64,000 nt of DNA from Anaerolineales bacterium (GTDB lineage Bacteria > Chloroflexota > Anaerolineae > Anaerolineales > Villigracilaceae). Within the stretch, counting starts at the first letter, position 1. Each line of letters starts with the position of its first letter. Where the stretch lies: positions 248,001-312,000 of the forward strand of contig JACKAW010000003.1 in assembly GCA_020634885.1 (NCBI GenBank). The letters are read 5' to 3'. This document shows, piece after piece, positions 1 through 9,728 of the stretch. The notes under the pieces were generated by a model. The model was not told the DNA's origin. It made no database searches and saw nothing but the letters and a program-made list of their open reading frames with translations. The position numbers and the translations under genes were made by a program.

Positions 1-3000
1 CGTTATGTAATTCTGTCAGTTCCTTTACCAATGACAAACCCAGCCCTGTGCCTTCGTATTGACGCGCCAGACGGCTATCCAATTGGGTAAAGGGTGTAAA
101 TAGTTTTGGAATATCATTTTCAGAGATTCCAATACCCGTATCATTTACCGAAAAGTTGATGAATTTCTTTTCAGCACCCATGAAAACCCTGAGCGTGACA
201 CTGCCATGTTCCGGGGTGAATTTCACTGCATTGCTCAACAGATTTACAAGGATTTGTTTGAGCCGCCGCTGGTCGGCGAAGATAAATGGAAGTTCCAATT
301 CTTTTTTATAGCCCAGGTGTATATTTTTCCTGGCGGCAAGCTGTTTTACAAAAGCCAGGCTGGTGTAGCACATCTCGTCGATATCCGTTTGCTCAGGGTA
401 GATCTCCAGCATTCCGGCTTCGATCTTGGAAAGGTCGAGCAGGTCATTAATCAAACCAAGTAAATGATTTCCGCTGCTTTCTATATTGGCGGTGTATTTG
501 CGCTGGCGTTCATTTAGCTCTCCGAAATCTCCACTGAGCATCATTTCTGAAAAGCCAAGAATGCTGTTAAGCGGGGTGCGTAGTTCATGGCTCATATTTG
601 CCAGAAACTCGTCTTTGATCCGCAGGGCGTGTTCTAATTTTTCGTTGGCTTTTTTCAGTGCAGTTTCAACCTGTTTCCGTTCGGTGATATCTGTCAGCGT
701 GCTGCGGCTTGAGGTGAACTGCCCCGCCTGGTCATAAACGGCGAATGAGTTGAACAAGACCGGGAATTTTGTTCCATCTTTACGCCTGACCTCAAATTCG
801 ATTCCGTTAAGGCGTCCTTCCTTTTTTAATATAGGGAAGTTCTCTTCGTAAATCTTTGCACTTGCTGAAAACAGAATGGATGTAACGGGCTTGCCAAGCA
901 GTTCTTCACGCGTGTACCCCAGCCAGTTCAATTCGGTCTGGTTGATGGCAATAAATTTACCCTCGTTGTCCACAGAATGATACCCAACCGGGGCATTATT
1001 ATATAGATCCTGCACTTGAGATGTTCGTTCTTTTACGCGCTCTTCCAGCTTTTCGTTCAAATATTCCAGTTCCTGCTGGGCAGATTTGATGGCGTCAATA
1101 TCCATAATGTTTAGGAGCGCGTAGACTACGCTGCCTGCCTCATCATGGATCGGTTGAATAGATACGCGATACCAGCGTAATTTACCCTGCACGTAGGTTT
1201 GGTTCTCAATTACCAGAGCTTTATCGTCTTGAATCACTTTTTGAATGGCGCGTAAATGGCGTTCGGCATATTCCTGTGGGAAAACATCAAATAATGTTTT
1301 ACCAACCAATTCAGATGCTATCCCTCCAAGGCTATCTGCTGCCATATCGTTCATAAAAAGGAATACACCATTCGCATCTACCGTGCTAACCACACTCGCA
1401 AGGCTTTCCATCAAGCCGCGATATTGTTCTTCGCTGGCACGCAGCGATTGTTGCGCGGTTAAAGACATGGCAAAGTTGCCAACCTCTAATGCAAGGGTTT
1501 CCACAATATTGCGTGTGTATTCTGTTATTTCGAATGGGGTGTGCGCCGCAAGGTTCATGCAGCCAATCACCTTTTTTTGATAAAGCAGGGGGATGACACC
1601 AAGCCCTTGCAGCCCTTCGGATTGATACATGGGTGATTGGAAAGCAGGATTTTCCGCCTCAAGGTAGGTTGAAACGCCGCGTAAAATCAACTGCACGCTG
1701 GGAGCATCTACAGGATAACTTGAGGTGGCTTGAACAAATGCCTCAGCCAACCCTTGATGGTAGGTCAATTCAAGCAGAGTTTGATTTTCTTTGAACAGAT
1801 ATATGCCGCCGCTGTCAAAACCGGTAGCCCTCAACACGATCTCGAGGCAGGCTTTAAAACCGGCGGACATGGTCGAGGCGTGTCCAAGCGCGTATGCCAA
1901 ATCTCGCTGGGAAATGATGAACGCCTCATTCAATTTGCGTTCGGTAATATCACGTGCAATGCTCATGATAACCATTCGGTCTTGGTAAGTGATCAAACTG
2001 GAACTGACTTCAACCGGTATTTTCCTGCCGTCTTTTGCCGTATGTTCGGTTTCAAATATTTGAACCACATCGTCAGGCATGGCATTGGCAAGCCCATGAA
2101 TTTGTTCAGATGTCAGCTTTACATCAACATCTGAAACCTTCATAGCCAGCAGTTCTTCACGGCTATACCCCAAAATAACCGAGGCGGCGTTATTCACATC
2201 CAAAATACGAGTGTCGAAATCGATCACCATGATGCTATCGTTCATACCATTGATCAGGTCGTGATATTTCTTTTCGCTCTCACGCAGTTTATCTTCTGCT
2301 TTCTTACGTTCGGTGATATTACGAACAACTGCCACTACTTCGTCATTGCCGCTGGGCACCATGCGCGCTTCGTAATCTTGAGTACCACGCTCTGGAATAT
2401 CCAGTTGATACTCAAAGGTCACCAGTTTTTTACCATCCATGATTTCCCGTGTCTTTTCATCAACCAGATCCGCAAATTTGGCAGGCGCAATATCGCGGTT
2501 TCGTAAACCGATCAGCGATTCAGATTGCTCGTATAATTCGGCGACATCAGCCTTGAAATCAAGGAAAACACCGTCACGATTCAAACGGAACATCAGGTCG
2601 GGGATGGCATCCAACATGGCGGTGGCACGCGCTTCACTCTCCCGCAAACCTGCCTCTGCCTTTTTTCGTTCGGTCACATCATTGAACATGACCAGGAAGT
2701 TTTCACCAATAGGCACCCCCGAAATCTCGGCAATTCTGATCGTTCCATTCTTACAGGTAATGTTCATCTCAATAGGGCGGATGGGTATCCCGCTTATCAG
2801 CGCAGTCTGAACCGCCTGCCCCCAAAGGCTCATCGCCTGGGTTCGATACGCTTCATCTGGGTATGCTTTTTGCCACCAATCTTGAATGTTGGATATATCT
2901 GAGGGTTCATATCCAAATGTTTGTTCGAAGTTCTCATTTGCAAAACCAATGGAACCATCTCCATGTAGAATTGCTAATCCGATCGGGGCGCGCTCCATGA

Positions 3001-5440
3001 CCAGACGGAAATCCCTTTCGCTTCTTTGAAGCGCTTCATCCGTCTGTTTACGTTCGGTAATATTTTGTACCGCGCCGTAAATGGCTTTTAGTTTATTTTT
3101 GTTGTCATCCCACAACGGATGAGCATAAACACGCAAGTAAACAACATCACCGTTTTTGGCAAATATTCGCACATCGTAGGCAGTTTTGCGGTTGGCAAGA
3201 AGTTCATTACGGGCATGTTCATCAATAAGTCGGTCATCTGGGTGCAAATGAGCCACCCATCCACCAGATGCAACGAATTCTTCGAAGGTATAGCCAGTAA
3301 TGGATTCAAATGCGCCCGCCACCCAATCCATTATGTATTCCCCATTCTCATCCACCTCGGTGGAAAAGGCGTAATCGGTTACGGCATCTGAAATAATGCG
3401 ATAGCGTTCTTCGTTCTGGCTCAGAGCAGATTCCAGAATTTTGCGTTCGGTAATATCGCGAACCACACTTTGAATATGGAGTGGGTTTCCATATGTATCC
3501 CGCACAAGCTCTACATTGATCTCAACCGGCAAGGTCTCGCCGTTCTTTTTGCGGAACAAACGCTCATACATGGGGATATGTTCCCCCGCAAGCAACCTTT
3601 CCTTGATATTTAAACTTTGAGATAATTCTGCTGAAGTTTCCTTTACAGAAAGGCGGCACAATTCTTCGGGAGAGTATCCCAGCATATCCGCCGCACGCTG
3701 ATTTACATCCAGATGCGCACCGTCAAAATCGAGGATAAAAATGGCATCGTGAGTCTGATCAAAGAGCGCGCGATAACGGAATTCTGCCTCTTTTTTCTCT
3801 TCTTCTGCCCGTTTCCGTTCGGTAATATCCACACCTGAAGAAATTATGCATTTATCGCCCCGAATATCTGTCAACTCAAACGAAATTAATAAAGTCCGAA
3901 TTTCACCGTACTTTGTCTTAAAGTCAAGTTCAATATTGTGAACATGCCCCTTGGCTCGCAGTTCGCCCAGCATCCACTTCTGTTTTTCCGGGTTTTGCCA
4001 CAGATTCAATTCCTCTGCCGTGTATCCGACCAACTCTTCATAATTGAAGCCTGTTTGACGGCAAAAAGAATCATTAACATCCAGTATTTTGCCATCATCA
4101 ATCTTAACAATCAGCTGCGCCGCCGGATTGGAACGAAACATGCGTGAAAAACGTTCTTCGCTCGCTCGCAATACGTCTTCTGCCATCCTTCTTTCGGTAA
4201 CGTCTTTATGGGTGCCAATAATCCGAAGGGGGGTGCCATCCCCAGTCCAAGATACGACCTTGCCGCGATCCAATATCCATTTATAAGAGCCGTCTTTGCA
4301 GCGCATCCGATATTCGCTGCTGTATTGCTGTGTTTCTCCTGCCAAGTGACTGTTAATCTTTTTAAGTACATCTGGCAGATCATCAGGATGAACAAGCCTT
4401 TCCCATTCATCCTGTGAGTTAGAGATCTCATTATCCGCATAGCCCAGCATGAATTTCCATCGGCTCGAATAAAAGACTGTCCGCGAGAGCACGTCCCGAT
4501 CCCACACGCCATCCCCAGTGCCTTCAAGCGCAAACTGCCAGCGCTCCTGCGAGGCTTGTAATTCTGTCTCCATCTCTTTTTGTTCGGTTACATCACGTTG
4601 CACTCCAAAGTGACCGGTAACGCGCCCATGTTCATCATGAGTACAAATATAGTCACCTGCCACCCACATTTGCGTCCCATCGAGTCTTCTTTCATTTGTC
4701 AGAAAATGCATGTGCCCGTTATCGAATAATTGGCGAAAAACCGTATACCCATGTTCCAGATCATGCAAGAACAGGTCATACGGCGTCCTGCCTACAAAAT
4801 CCTCCCGTGCGGCACGGTATTGTCTTAACATGGCATCGTTAACCCTGGTGATACGCTGGTTCTTCAGGATGTAATCCAACAGCGCATTCTTATCCGCCTC
4901 TGCATCCCAGCAAACCGGTTCATCAAGCTCCATAAAAAAAATACCATCGAGGGATTGAGAGAAGAACAACTCCATATTTTTCTCTGCTAAAACCCTGTCC
5001 GTAATGTCATCCATGATGGCAAGCAATAGTTTTTGCCCATTTGATTCAATGAATTCCGCTGAAAAAGAGCCGAGACGTATCTCCCCCGACTTGGTACGAA
5101 TTTTAATATTCTCTTCCCGTAAATACCCCTGCACTTTTGCCCGCATACTCAGTTCATCTGATTGATTAGGGTTCAAGAAAATATTCAGTTCCAATGGAGT
5201 TCGACCAAGAATTTCTTCCCGGGTAAACCCCAGCTTTTTTACGAATGCATCATTGATATCCAAAATTTTTCGTGTGTCAAAATCGACCAAGACCATTTGG
5301 ATGGGGCTGGCACTAAATATCTTAATAAAACGGTCATCATTAACTGATCCGTTCATCACCGCCGCCTCTAGTTCCCTTACGCGGCTGAGAGCATGTTCCA
5401 ATTCTGCTTGGAGTTCAGACTTGGTCTTATTTTTGGGCAT
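1..5440 (-). CDS. Multi-PAS/GAF sensor histidine kinase (3' part outside window)
   Basis: Sensor histidine kinase cut by the left edge; 1,813 codons are visible. The ATG at 5440 follows GAGGTG at about 6 nt. I count about eleven PAS units, most closed by a D-I-T-E-R-K-like linker, at roughly residues 33-147, 160-283, 293-413, 420-540, 550-663, 670-793, 807-920, 933-1040, 1053-1167, 1333-1447 and 1480-1583. One GAF domain lies at about 1173-1330. The dimerisation box MSHELRTP carries the phospho-acceptor H1618, and the ATPase part shows NLLSNAVKF, DTGIGI and GTGLGLSL. The frame agreed with the start codon at four interior points, so I see no break. No membrane segment was noticed in the parts translated, which suggests a cytosolic sensor. 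A receiver domain could follow beyond the edge. Ligands of the PAS domains cannot be told from sequence. Confidence 0.93.
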   Translation of the reverse strand, partial: MPKNKTKSELQAELEHALSRVRELEAAVMNGSVNDDRFIKIFSASPIQMVLVDFDTRKILDINDAFVKKLGFTREEILGRTPLELNIFLNPNQSDELSMRAKVQGYLREENIKIRTKSGEIRLGSFSAEFIESNGQKLLLAIMDDITDRVLAEKNMELFFSQSLDGIFFMELDEPVCWDAEADKNALLDYILKNQRITRVNDAMLRQYRAAREDFVGRTPYDLFLHDLEHGYTVFRQLFDNGHMHFLTNERRLDGTQMWVAGDYICTHDEHGRVTGHFGVQRDVTEQKEMETELQASQERWQFALEGTGDGVWDRDVLSRTVFYSSRWKFMLGYADNEISNSQDEWERLVHPDDLPDVLKKINSHLAGETQQYSSEYRMRCKDGSYKWILDRGKVVSWTGDGTPLRIIGTHKDVTERRMAEDVLRASEERFSRMFRSNPAAQLIVKIDDGKILDVNDSFCRQTGFNYEELVGYTAEELNLWQNPEKQKWMLGELRAKGHVHNIELDFKTKYGEIRTLLISFELTDIRGDKCIISSGVDITERKRAEEEKKEAEFRYRALFDQTHDAIFILDFDGAHLDVNQRAADMLGYSPEELCRLSVKETSAELSQSLNIKERLLAGEHIPMYERLFRKKNGETLPVEINVELVRDTYGNPLHIQSVVRDITERKILESALSQNEERYRIISDAVTDYAFSTEVDENGEYIMDWVAGAFESITGYTFEEFVASGGWVAHLHPDDRLIDEHARNELLANRKTAYDVRIFAKNGDVVYLRVYAHPLWDDNKNKLKAIYGAVQNITERKQTDEALQRSERDFRLVMERAPIGLAILHGDGSIGFANENFEQTFGYEPSDISNIQDWWQKAYPDEAYRTQAMSLWGQAVQTALISGIPIRPIEMNITCKNGTIRIAEISGVPIGENFLVMFNDVTERKKAEAGLRESEARATAMLDAIPDLMFRLNRDGVFLDFKADVAELYEQSESLIGLRNRDIAPAKFADLVDEKTREIMDGKKLVTFEYQLDIPERGTQDYEARMVPSGNDEVVAVVRNITERKKAEDKLRESEKKYHDLINGMNDSIMVIDFDTRILDVNNAASVILGYSREELLAMKVSDVDVKLTSEQIHGLANAMPDDVVQIFETEHTAKDGRKIPVEVSSSLITYQDRMVIMSIARDITERKLNEAFIISQRDLAYALGHASTMSAGFKACLEIVLRATGFDSGGIYLFKENQTLLELTYHQGLAEAFVQATSSYPVDAPSVQLILRGVSTYLEAENPAFQSPMYQSEGLQGLGVIPLLYQKKVIGCMNLAAHTPFEITEYTRNIVETLALEVGNFAMSLTAQQSLRASEEQYRGLMESLASVVSTVDANGVFLFMNDMAADSLGGIASELVGKTLFDVFPQEYAERHLRAIQKVIQDDKALVIENQTYVQGKLRWYRVSIQPIHDEAGSVVYALLNIMDIDAIKSAQQELEYLNEKLEERVKERTSQVQDLYNNAPVGYHSVDNEGKFIAINQTELNWLGYTREELLGKPVTSILFSASAKIYEENFPILKKEGRLNGIEFEVRRKDGTKFPVLFNSFAVYDQAGQFTSSRSTLTDITERKQVETALKKANEKLEHALRIKDEFLANMSHELRTPLNSILGFSEMMLSGDFGELNERQRKYTANIESSGNHLLGLINDLLDLSKIEAGMLEIYPEQTDIDEMCYTSLAFVKQLAARKNIHLGYKKELELPFIFADQRRLKQILVNLLSNAVKFTPEHGSVTLRVFMGAEKKFINFSVNDTGIGISENDIPKLFTPFTQLDSRLARQYEGTGLGLSLVKELTELHN

Positions 5441-5640
5441 GAAGCACCTCTGCCGTTTTGGATATTGAAAAGAAAGATTGGTTAATAAATTATATGCCCA
5501 CCTCTTATTTGTTTCCCGTACAAATTTACTGCAAAATACATGATATTCTTCACTCAATTAATCTGATTTTCAAAACGAAAAACCGCCTAAATGAGCAGGG
5601 AAATCCCATATTCTGTACAACGTGTACCCCCTGCCATCAT

Positions 5641-6498
5641 TTATTTTTGTGCCTCTATACCGATCCCTACTTCAAAACTGCGAGGGCTGAAACCAAAATC
5701 ACGCCCCGCTTCATCGTAAGAAAAAGCCTTGTTTTCATTTAATCTCAACACCTGTTCGGCTTTGATGGGCAGACGCAAGCGTAAACGCTCGGTGAACTGC
5801 AAAGCGCGGACAATGGGCAGGTAGGGCAGGTGCAACTTCCACACGCGTTTGCCGAGCGCAGATGCCACCGTGTCGATGACCTCGTTATACGTCAGCGGGG
5901 CTTTGCCTGCGATGTTGTAACTCTTGCGGATGGTCGCGTCGTTTTGCAGAGCAAGCAGCACGGCTTGAGCCACATCGTCCACGAAGATGGGTTGTTGCAG
6001 AGATTCACCGTCACCGAAGATGGGCATGATGGGCGTAATTTTTAATAAGCGAATCAGCCGCCACATGTTGCGGTCACGCGGAGTTCCGTAGATCATGGTC
6101 GGGCGCAGGATGGTGTAGTCCACTCCGCTGGCTTGAATGGCTTCTTCGGCGGCAAGGCGGATGGATTTGCTGCCCGCGTTCAACTGCGTGAAGATGGCGG
6201 TGGTGCTGATGAAAAGTCCGCGCTGCACGCCCGCCTCTTTCATGGACTTTAGAATTGATTCGGCGTGCCCGAACCCGAGTGATGCGATGTTGATAAGTGC
6301 ATCCACGCCGCGCAGGGCGGCGATGAAGGTTTCAGGGTTGGCGAAGTCTCCTGTCGCCCACTCCACTTCAAATGAAGAAAGAAGCGACCGGTTGCTTGTG
6401 GGGCGCACAAAAACGCGGACTTGGAATCCGTTTTTGAGGAGGAGCGGGATGAGGCGTGAGCCGGTAAATCCGGTGCCGCCTGTGACAAGAACTTTCAT
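5641..6498 (-). CDS. Atypical SDR / NAD-dependent epimerase-like protein
   Basis: A 285-aa Rossmann-fold protein of the extended or atypical short-chain dehydrogenase group. The N-terminus MKVLVTGGTGFTGSRLIP holds the glycine-rich nucleotide loop, and a later ILRPTMIYG block is typical of NmrA/NDUFA9-like atypical SDRs. The usual catalytic Tyr-x3-Lys is not evident: the matching stretch reads NAGSKSIRLAAEE. It may therefore bind NAD(P) without classical epimerase chemistry. An upstream ATG would add five residues, but the internal ATG at 6498 starts directly at the Rossmann strand and is preferred. It lies 47 bp after the glycosyltransferase gene on the same strand, separated by an imperfect palindrome, so the two may be cotranscribed for envelope polysaccharide work. 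The substrate is unknown. Confidence 0.85.
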   Translation of the reverse strand: MKVLVTGGTGFTGSRLIPLLLKNGFQVRVFVRPTSNRSLLSSFEVEWATGDFANPETFIAALRGVDALINIASLGFGHAESILKSMKEAGVQRGLFISTTAIFTQLNAGSKSIRLAAEEAIQASGVDYTILRPTMIYGTPRDRNMWRLIRLLKITPIMPIFGDGESLQQPIFVDDVAQAVLLALQNDATIRKSYNIAGKAPLTYNEVIDTVASALGKRVWKLHLPYLPIVRALQFTERLRLRLPIKAEQVLRLNENKAFSYDEAGRDFGFSPRSFEVGIGIEAQK

Positions 6499-6508
6499 AA
6501 AAGATTCA

Positions 6509-6572
6509 ACCACGAAGGGTCACAAAGTAACACGAAGGAAAAACCTTAGTGACCCTTGGTCTCCTTTGTGGT
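6509..6572. repeat. Imperfect inverted repeat spanning the end of the GT4 gene
   Basis: Two arms of about 29 nt (6509-6538 and 6544-6572) are imperfect inverted copies built from short ACGAAGG / CACAAAG units around a 5-nt loop. The right arm encodes the last residues of the GT4 gene (TTKETKGH) and its stop. The left arm fills the gap to the SDR gene. The composition resembles dispersed intergenic palindromes seen in many bacterial genomes. It could act as a transcript stabiliser or weak terminator. Confidence 0.6.
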
Positions 6573-7781
6573 GAGTGATTTTAACAAGGCAAGTGTTTCA
6601 TTTAGTTTATCGCGGCGGTCGAGATTTTTGACGAGATACTCGCGGGCGTTGGCACCCATCTCTTTCACTTGCGCGGGGTTGCGCGAGAGTTCGAGGATTT
6701 TTTGCGCGAGCATGGCGTCATCGGCGGGGTTGACGTACACGCCGCCGCGTGAGGCTTCGATCAGGTCGCGGGTGATGCCGTCGATAACGATGACGCTGGC
6801 GCGACCAGCTGCCATGTAGTCGAAGACTTTGTTTGGGTAGGTAGTGCGGAAGGCGGGGATGTCTTGCAGGATGGCGAGACAAACATCGGCAGCGGCAACA
6901 ATGAGCGGCATGTCCTTTTTGGGGCGCGTGCCTGCAAAGATGACGTTGGTAAGATTTTTATTTTGCGCTTCGACTTCGAGGCGCGTTTTTTCTTTACCAT
7001 CGCCAAACAATACGAATTTAATTCTTTCTTCTTTCTTCAATCGTTCCGCAGCACGAAGCAAGGTGTCAATGTCGTTGGCTTGACCTAATGCCCCTGCATA
7101 CAAAACCATGAATTGATCTTCGAGGTTGAGTTCTTTGCGAATGGACGAGCCATCGATGGACGGATTGAACATGTCCACATCAGTGCCGTAGGGGATGTAG
7201 GTGACTTTGCTGGCGGGTACACCTTTGGCAAGCATGTACTCACGATAGGCAGGCGAGTTGACGAGGATATGCGTGGCGCGTTTATATAAAAAGTTTTCAA
7301 GCCAGCGTGAAAGCGCAATGATGACGGGACTTTTCAGCACGCCCATGCTGATGCCAAACTCGGGCCACAGGTCGCGCACTTCGAGTAGGAAAGGCTTACG
7401 CCGCAGTACAGCTACGACCCAGGCAGAAACCGCTTGAAAGATCGGGGGCGTGGTGCCTAGAACGAGGTCCACATCTTTGACTTGCAAAGCGGTGAGAATC
7501 GAGGAAAACATGAAACTAAAGAAGGCAATAATCCGCCAGAAATAACTGCGATGAATAGCAGGGTAAATGTAGGAACGCAGCACGCGCACGCCATCGAAAT
7601 TTTGCTCGGCGTAGAGTCCGCTCCGCTCGACGGTGCGTTGACCGGTCTGGTAATTCAAGTCACTGGCGACGATGACGAGTTCATGTCCGCGCTCTTTGAG
7701 GTACTGCCCCATTTCAAAATGACGGGTGTGCCCGGGTTCATTCGGTGAGACAAAGACTTGGTTGATGAGTAGGATCTTCAT
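6546..7781 (-). CDS. Glycosyltransferase family 4 (WcaI/WbuB-like)
   Basis: A 411-aa GT-B glycosyltransferase. The N-terminal acceptor half begins MKILLINQVFVSPNEPGHTR and contains a membrane-associating stretch near residues 85-105. The C-terminal donor half shows FMVLYAGALGQANDIDTLL, KFVLFGDG and a late VFDYMAAGRASVIV segment, the usual nucleotide-sugar site of GT4 enzymes. The start resembles WcaI/WbuB enzymes that transfer sugars to lipid carriers for exopolysaccharide or O-antigen. A TATAAT-like hexamer lies about 10 nt upstream of the ATG, so the leader is probably very short. The last eight residues are encoded by one arm of an inverted repeat and are unlikely to be functional. Donor and acceptor cannot be assigned. 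Confidence 0.9.
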   Translation of the reverse strand: MKILLINQVFVSPNEPGHTRHFEMGQYLKERGHELVIVASDLNYQTGQRTVERSGLYAEQNFDGVRVLRSYIYPAIHRSYFWRIIAFFSFMFSSILTALQVKDVDLVLGTTPPIFQAVSAWVVAVLRRKPFLLEVRDLWPEFGISMGVLKSPVIIALSRWLENFLYKRATHILVNSPAYREYMLAKGVPASKVTYIPYGTDVDMFNPSIDGSSIRKELNLEDQFMVLYAGALGQANDIDTLLRAAERLKKEERIKFVLFGDGKEKTRLEVEAQNKNLTNVIFAGTRPKKDMPLIVAAADVCLAILQDIPAFRTTYPNKVFDYMAAGRASVIVIDGITRDLIEASRGGVYVNPADDAMLAQKILELSRNPAQVKEMGANAREYLVKNLDRRDKLNETLALLKSLTTKETKGH

Positions 7782-7967
7782 GCGAGAAGGGATTATAAAT
7801 GCAGAGTGGCGAATGAAGAATGATGAATGACTTGGGGAAATTTATGCTCGCAGATTTGATTTACCAATTTTCTATATCGTTAATCTGGCTACGCGCAGAG
7901 AGAGAACTCTGAGAGTCTTTGATAGATTGCCTGCGTAGAATTACAGTCAACGAAAGGAATTGCACAC

Positions 7968-8375
7968 ATGGAAATCCCTCGACACTGGCGTCTTAAGAAA
8001 CAACGATATGGTTTGGTTGGTGAAGTTTGTCCGCACTGCGATCACAAGATATTCCCCCCACGCGATGTCTGCCCGAATTGCGGCGATGAAGCCAAAGACC
8101 TTTTTACATTTAGCGGCAAAGGCGAAGTCTATTCCTACACTACCATTTATGAAGCTCCGGCTGGCTATGAGTCTCAGGCTCCGTACACAGTGGCGTTGGT
8201 GAAACTGGATGAAGGTCCGATGGTGACGGCTCAACTCACCGATGTGGATAATAGCGAAGTGCAGATCGGTATGCCCGTGGAAATGGTCACACGTAAAATG
8301 CGTAATGACGGAGACGAACGAGGACTGATCGTATACGGATATAAATTTCGTCCCGCAAACGTAGGCGGCACGTAG
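7968..8375 (+). CDS. Zn-ribbon/OB-fold DUF35 protein
   Basis: A 135-aa protein with a rubredoxin-like zinc ribbon (CPHC at residues 22-25 and CPNC at 35-38) followed by an OB fold (GKGEVYSYTTIYEAPAGYE ... PYTVALVKLDEG). This is the DUF35 architecture. Relatives work beside thiolases, HMG-CoA synthases or acyl-CoA dehydrogenases as CoA-binding partners. No thiolase partner is adjacent here, so the role is open. GAAAGGA lies about 9 nt upstream of the ATG. The gene is monocistronic: it diverges from the GT4 gene and ends 16 bp before a strong inverted repeat. Confidence 0.9.
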   Translation: MEIPRHWRLKKQRYGLVGEVCPHCDHKIFPPRDVCPNCGDEAKDLFTFSGKGEVYSYTTIYEAPAGYESQAPYTVALVKLDEGPMVTAQLTDVDNSEVQIGMPVEMVTRKMRNDGDERGLIVYGYKFRPANVGGT

Positions 8376-8391
8376 GCGGCCTAAAAATATG

Positions 8392-8446
8392 CCATAATAA
8401 CCAAAAAGAACCGACTTTTTAGGTCGGTTCTTTTTGGTTATTATGG
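8392..8446. terminator. 24-bp perfect inverted repeat, bidirectional terminator
   Basis: Perfect 24-nt arms at 8392-8415 and 8423-8446 flank a 7-nt loop (TTTTTAG). The inner stem is rich in GAACCGAC / GTCGGTTC and the outer stem is A/T-rich with runs of A and T on both sides, so it can terminate transcription in both directions. It sits just after the DUF35 gene. Confidence 0.85.
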
Positions 8447-8706
8447 CGATTTTGATAGGGTTTTGCTCACGGTGCCATTAACTTCTCTTCTCCGGGCTTC
8501 AATGATACGGCAATCAACCGAAAACTCCCAGCCGTGTAGATTGCCCGTCGAAACCTTCCTTCTTAATCGCTATGTCTTCAGTACTTTAAACCTTTCACTG
8601 TAATTCCCCCTTTGGCAACCTTTACATTGTCATTAGTTTTCCTTAACGTTTTAATGAGCTGACTTTCTTGAAATCAATAAATGCCTGTCAGTGTGACTCT
8701 CTTCTT

Positions 8707-9678
8707 TTATCTTGCCAGCATTCGTGCCAATTCCAGCAGATGTAAATCCAGCGGCTTTTTGTTGACGACAACTTCTGTCAGCGGTGTGGCTTTAATTTCA
8801 CCTTTGACGAATCCCACCAATACTCCATGCTCGCCGCGAGTCAGACGTTCCACTGCGTCGGCACCTAGGCGGGTTGCAAGCAGTCGATCATAAGCACTGG
8901 GTGCGCCGCCTCGCTGAACATGTCCCAGTGTCGTCACGCGTAGATTAAAGCCCAGGCGGTCACAATGCTTCTTAAAGTATTCTGCCAATGCTGCGGCGTC
9001 ATATTTAGCGCCTTCGGCTACAACCACCAGGGCATGGGCTTGCCCTCGCTCATAGGCGCTGCGCAATTCATCTGCCAAGGTTTCGGGATCGGTCTCTACT
9101 TCTGGAATGACAATCGCTTCCGTTCCGCCAGCGATGCCAGACATCAATGCCAGATAACCACAATCACGGCCCATCACCTCAATTAGGAAGGCGCGTTCAT
9201 GAGATAAGGCTGTGACCTTGAGCCGGTCGATTGCTTCCAGGGCGATGTTAAGAGCCGTATCTACTCCAATGGAAACGTCTGATCCGTACAGGTCATTGTC
9301 AATGGTCGAAGCCACGCCAACAACAGGAAAGCCCATCTGCGACAAAGCGTGCGCTCCAGCTTGAGAACCGCCACCACCGATGATGACTAACGCCTCAATT
9401 TCGTGCTCTTTCAAAACACGCAGGGCTTGCTGTCGCCCGTCTTCAGTCTTGAATTCGAGACAACGGGCGCTGCCTAGCATGGTACCGCCTTGCTGGATAA
9501 TGCCACTTACATCGCGGGCACCCAGTAAAATGACGTCATTAGTGATGAGTCCGGTATAGCCATGCCGGACGCCCATCATTTGCCAGCCCTTGTCAATTCC
9601 TACACGCACGACAGATCGAATCGCAGCGTTCATTCCGGGAGCATCGCCCCCGCTGGTAAGAACAGCCAAACGTTTCAT
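8707..9678 (-). CDS. pfkA: 6-phosphofructokinase with altered GGDGS motif
   Basis: A 323-aa phosphofructokinase that phosphorylates fructose 6-phosphate in glycolysis. It shows the N-terminal nucleotide loop TSGGDAPGMN (8-17), GSAR (70-73), the catalytic TIDND block, EVMGRDCG and HVQRGG, and its length fits bacterial PfkA. The start is supported by AGGAGAG about 6 nt upstream. The phosphoryl-donor motif, usually GGDGS in ATP enzymes and GGDDS in pyrophosphate enzymes, reads GGGGS at 101-105. The metal-binding Asp103 is thus Gly, although the base-catalyst Asp of TIDND is kept. Fold and reaction class are secure, but donor choice or activity is uncertain. No other glycolytic gene is adjacent. 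Confidence 0.92.
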   Translation of the reverse strand: MKRLAVLTSGGDAPGMNAAIRSVVRVGIDKGWQMMGVRHGYTGLITNDVILLGARDVSGIIQQGGTMLGSARCLEFKTEDGRQQALRVLKEHEIEALVIIGGGGSQAGAHALSQMGFPVVGVASTIDNDLYGSDVSIGVDTALNIALEAIDRLKVTALSHERAFLIEVMGRDCGYLALMSGIAGGTEAIVIPEVETDPETLADELRSAYERGQAHALVVVAEGAKYDAAALAEYFKKHCDRLGFNLRVTTLGHVQRGGAPSAYDRLLATRLGADAVERLTRGEHGVLVGFVKGEIKATPLTEVVVNKKPLDLHLLELARMLAR

Positions 9679-9728
9679 GTTATTTCTCTCCTATGTGTAT
9701 CATTCAATTTTATAATGGGCATGTGTTT

